Assembly (NCBI GenBank): GCA_018052705.1
Contig: JAGPMW010000019.1
Location: 1 to 41,544 of the forward strand
Direction: 5' to 3'
Length of the DNA stretch: 41,544 nucleotides
DNA from: Selenomonas sp.
GTDB lineage: Bacteria > Bacillota > Negativicutes > Selenomonadales > Selenomonadaceae
Shown here in pieces: positions 41,084-41,544 of the stretch. The notes beneath the pieces are model-generated. The model was not told where the DNA came from and searched no databases. It worked only from the letters and a program-made list of their open reading frames with translations. Each line of letters begins with the position of its first letter. Within the stretch, counting starts at the first letter, position 1. The translations under genes and the position numbers were made by a program.

Positions 41084-41544
41084 TTAGCATTCGGCCAATT
41101 CGTCAGCCAGATTATAGATGGCTTCTCTGAGGCCGTTGCGGTATTTTATCTTGGATAACTTCTGCACGTTGGCATCGTGTGCGAGGCTCTTATAGTCTAC
41201 GCTGGCCTGGGTGATGATGTCGCGAATTTGATTCGTATCGTCGAGATCCTGTATGCCATAGCGGTGGATGCTGAACCATTCCCGCATCTGTGCGCTCGTG
41301 ATGATATCGGCAATCCCCCATTGGATGCGGAAGTCCAGGAATTGACGATCCAGACTGACGACATTGGCGGCCTGAATTACCGAATCGCTGTCCTTGAGCT
41401 GTGCCGGATAGCGGAAATTCTGTCCCTTGGGCGGATAATGCCCATGCAGTATAGCTCCGGCGGCATTGCGGATCTTGCCCGCATAGCTTTGGTCTTCGAG
41501 ACCATTTGCGAACTGGCGGATCTTGCCATGCGTTTCTTTGGCTT
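41084..41544 (-). CDS. hsdR: Type I restriction endonuclease subunit HsdR, C-terminal part (runs off window)
   Basis: The minus-strand frame is open from the window edge to TAA at 41084-41086, ~152 residues. It is helical and charged (KIRQFANGLEDQSYAGKIRN, YKSLAHDANVQKLSKIKYRN, GLREAIYNLADELAEC). No helicase or nuclease motif lies in this part, as expected for the C-terminal helical domain that contacts the methyltransferase. Assignment rests on position immediately upstream of hsdS and on the YRNxLREAIYxLAD-like ending. A different restriction-associated protein cannot be excluded. Confidence 0.6.
   Translation of the reverse strand, partial: AKETHGKIRQFANGLEDQSYAGKIRNAAGAILHGHYPPKGQNFRYPAQLKDSDSVIQAANVVSLDRQFLDFRIQWGIADIITSAQMREWFSIHRYGIQDLDDTNQIRDIITQASVDYKSLAHDANVQKLSKIKYRNGLREAIYNLADELAEC

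Overview
The window comes from a diderm Firmicute of the class Negativicutes, most likely a Selenomonas- or Mitsuokella-like member of the Selenomonadaceae. Three things point there: an SLH-domain porin of the OmpM type (outer membrane tethered to peptidoglycan), a secreted cysteine phytase of the PTP-like family known from Selenomonas and Mitsuokella, and Firmicutes-style signals (AGGAGG ribosome sites, CIRCE, MurR/RpiR-type sugar regulators, a ZTP riboswitch). Most genes lie on the minus strand.

Layout. 1-306: nested insertion-sequence debris (an IS3-like left end inside an IS256-type remnant). 413-8117: ompM, a broken PTS permease, a broken RpiR regulator, then the mannitol operon in transcription order mtlR', mtlA, mtlD. 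8269-12177: pantothenate genes (DUF2520 protein and panB), meso-diaminopimelate dehydrogenase, a 66-bp palindrome, a HicB antitoxin scrap and a DUF4160/DUF2442 pair. 12285-16076: groES-groEL under CIRCE, then an eroded amino-sugar locus (RpiR regulator, nanE', PTS EIICB'). 16178-21109: an ANTAR response regulator with its PdtaS/EutW-like kinase, and the t6A operon tsaE-tsaB-rimI-tsaD. 21346-24260: reverse rubrerythrin, an ABC-F protein behind an attenuator, and tRNA-Pro(GGG). 24315-31207: phytase and a YbhGFSR-CecR-type ABC exporter operon. 31286-33279: divergent amt and glnK. 33290-35703: a broken C45 hydrolase, panE and a collapsed chemoreceptor. 35977-37508: an OFA-family MFS transporter behind a ZTP riboswitch. 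37609-41544: a type I restriction-modification operon, hsdR'-hsdS-fic-hsdM.

Two regulatory links stand out. The ZTP riboswitch before the OFA transporter ties a probable formate carrier to purine/one-carbon status. The amt leader carries an intrinsic terminator whose 5' arm overlaps a small hairpin with a hexaloop of A1/G4 type, the kind of element read by ANTAR proteins, and an ANTAR regulator is encoded in the same window.

A recurrent feature is internally deleted genes: at least six sugar, chemotaxis or hydrolase genes keep recognisable beginnings and ends but lack the middle. This suggests strong deletional erosion of accessory carbon use, or strain-mixture assembly collapse, which the sequence alone cannot exclude.
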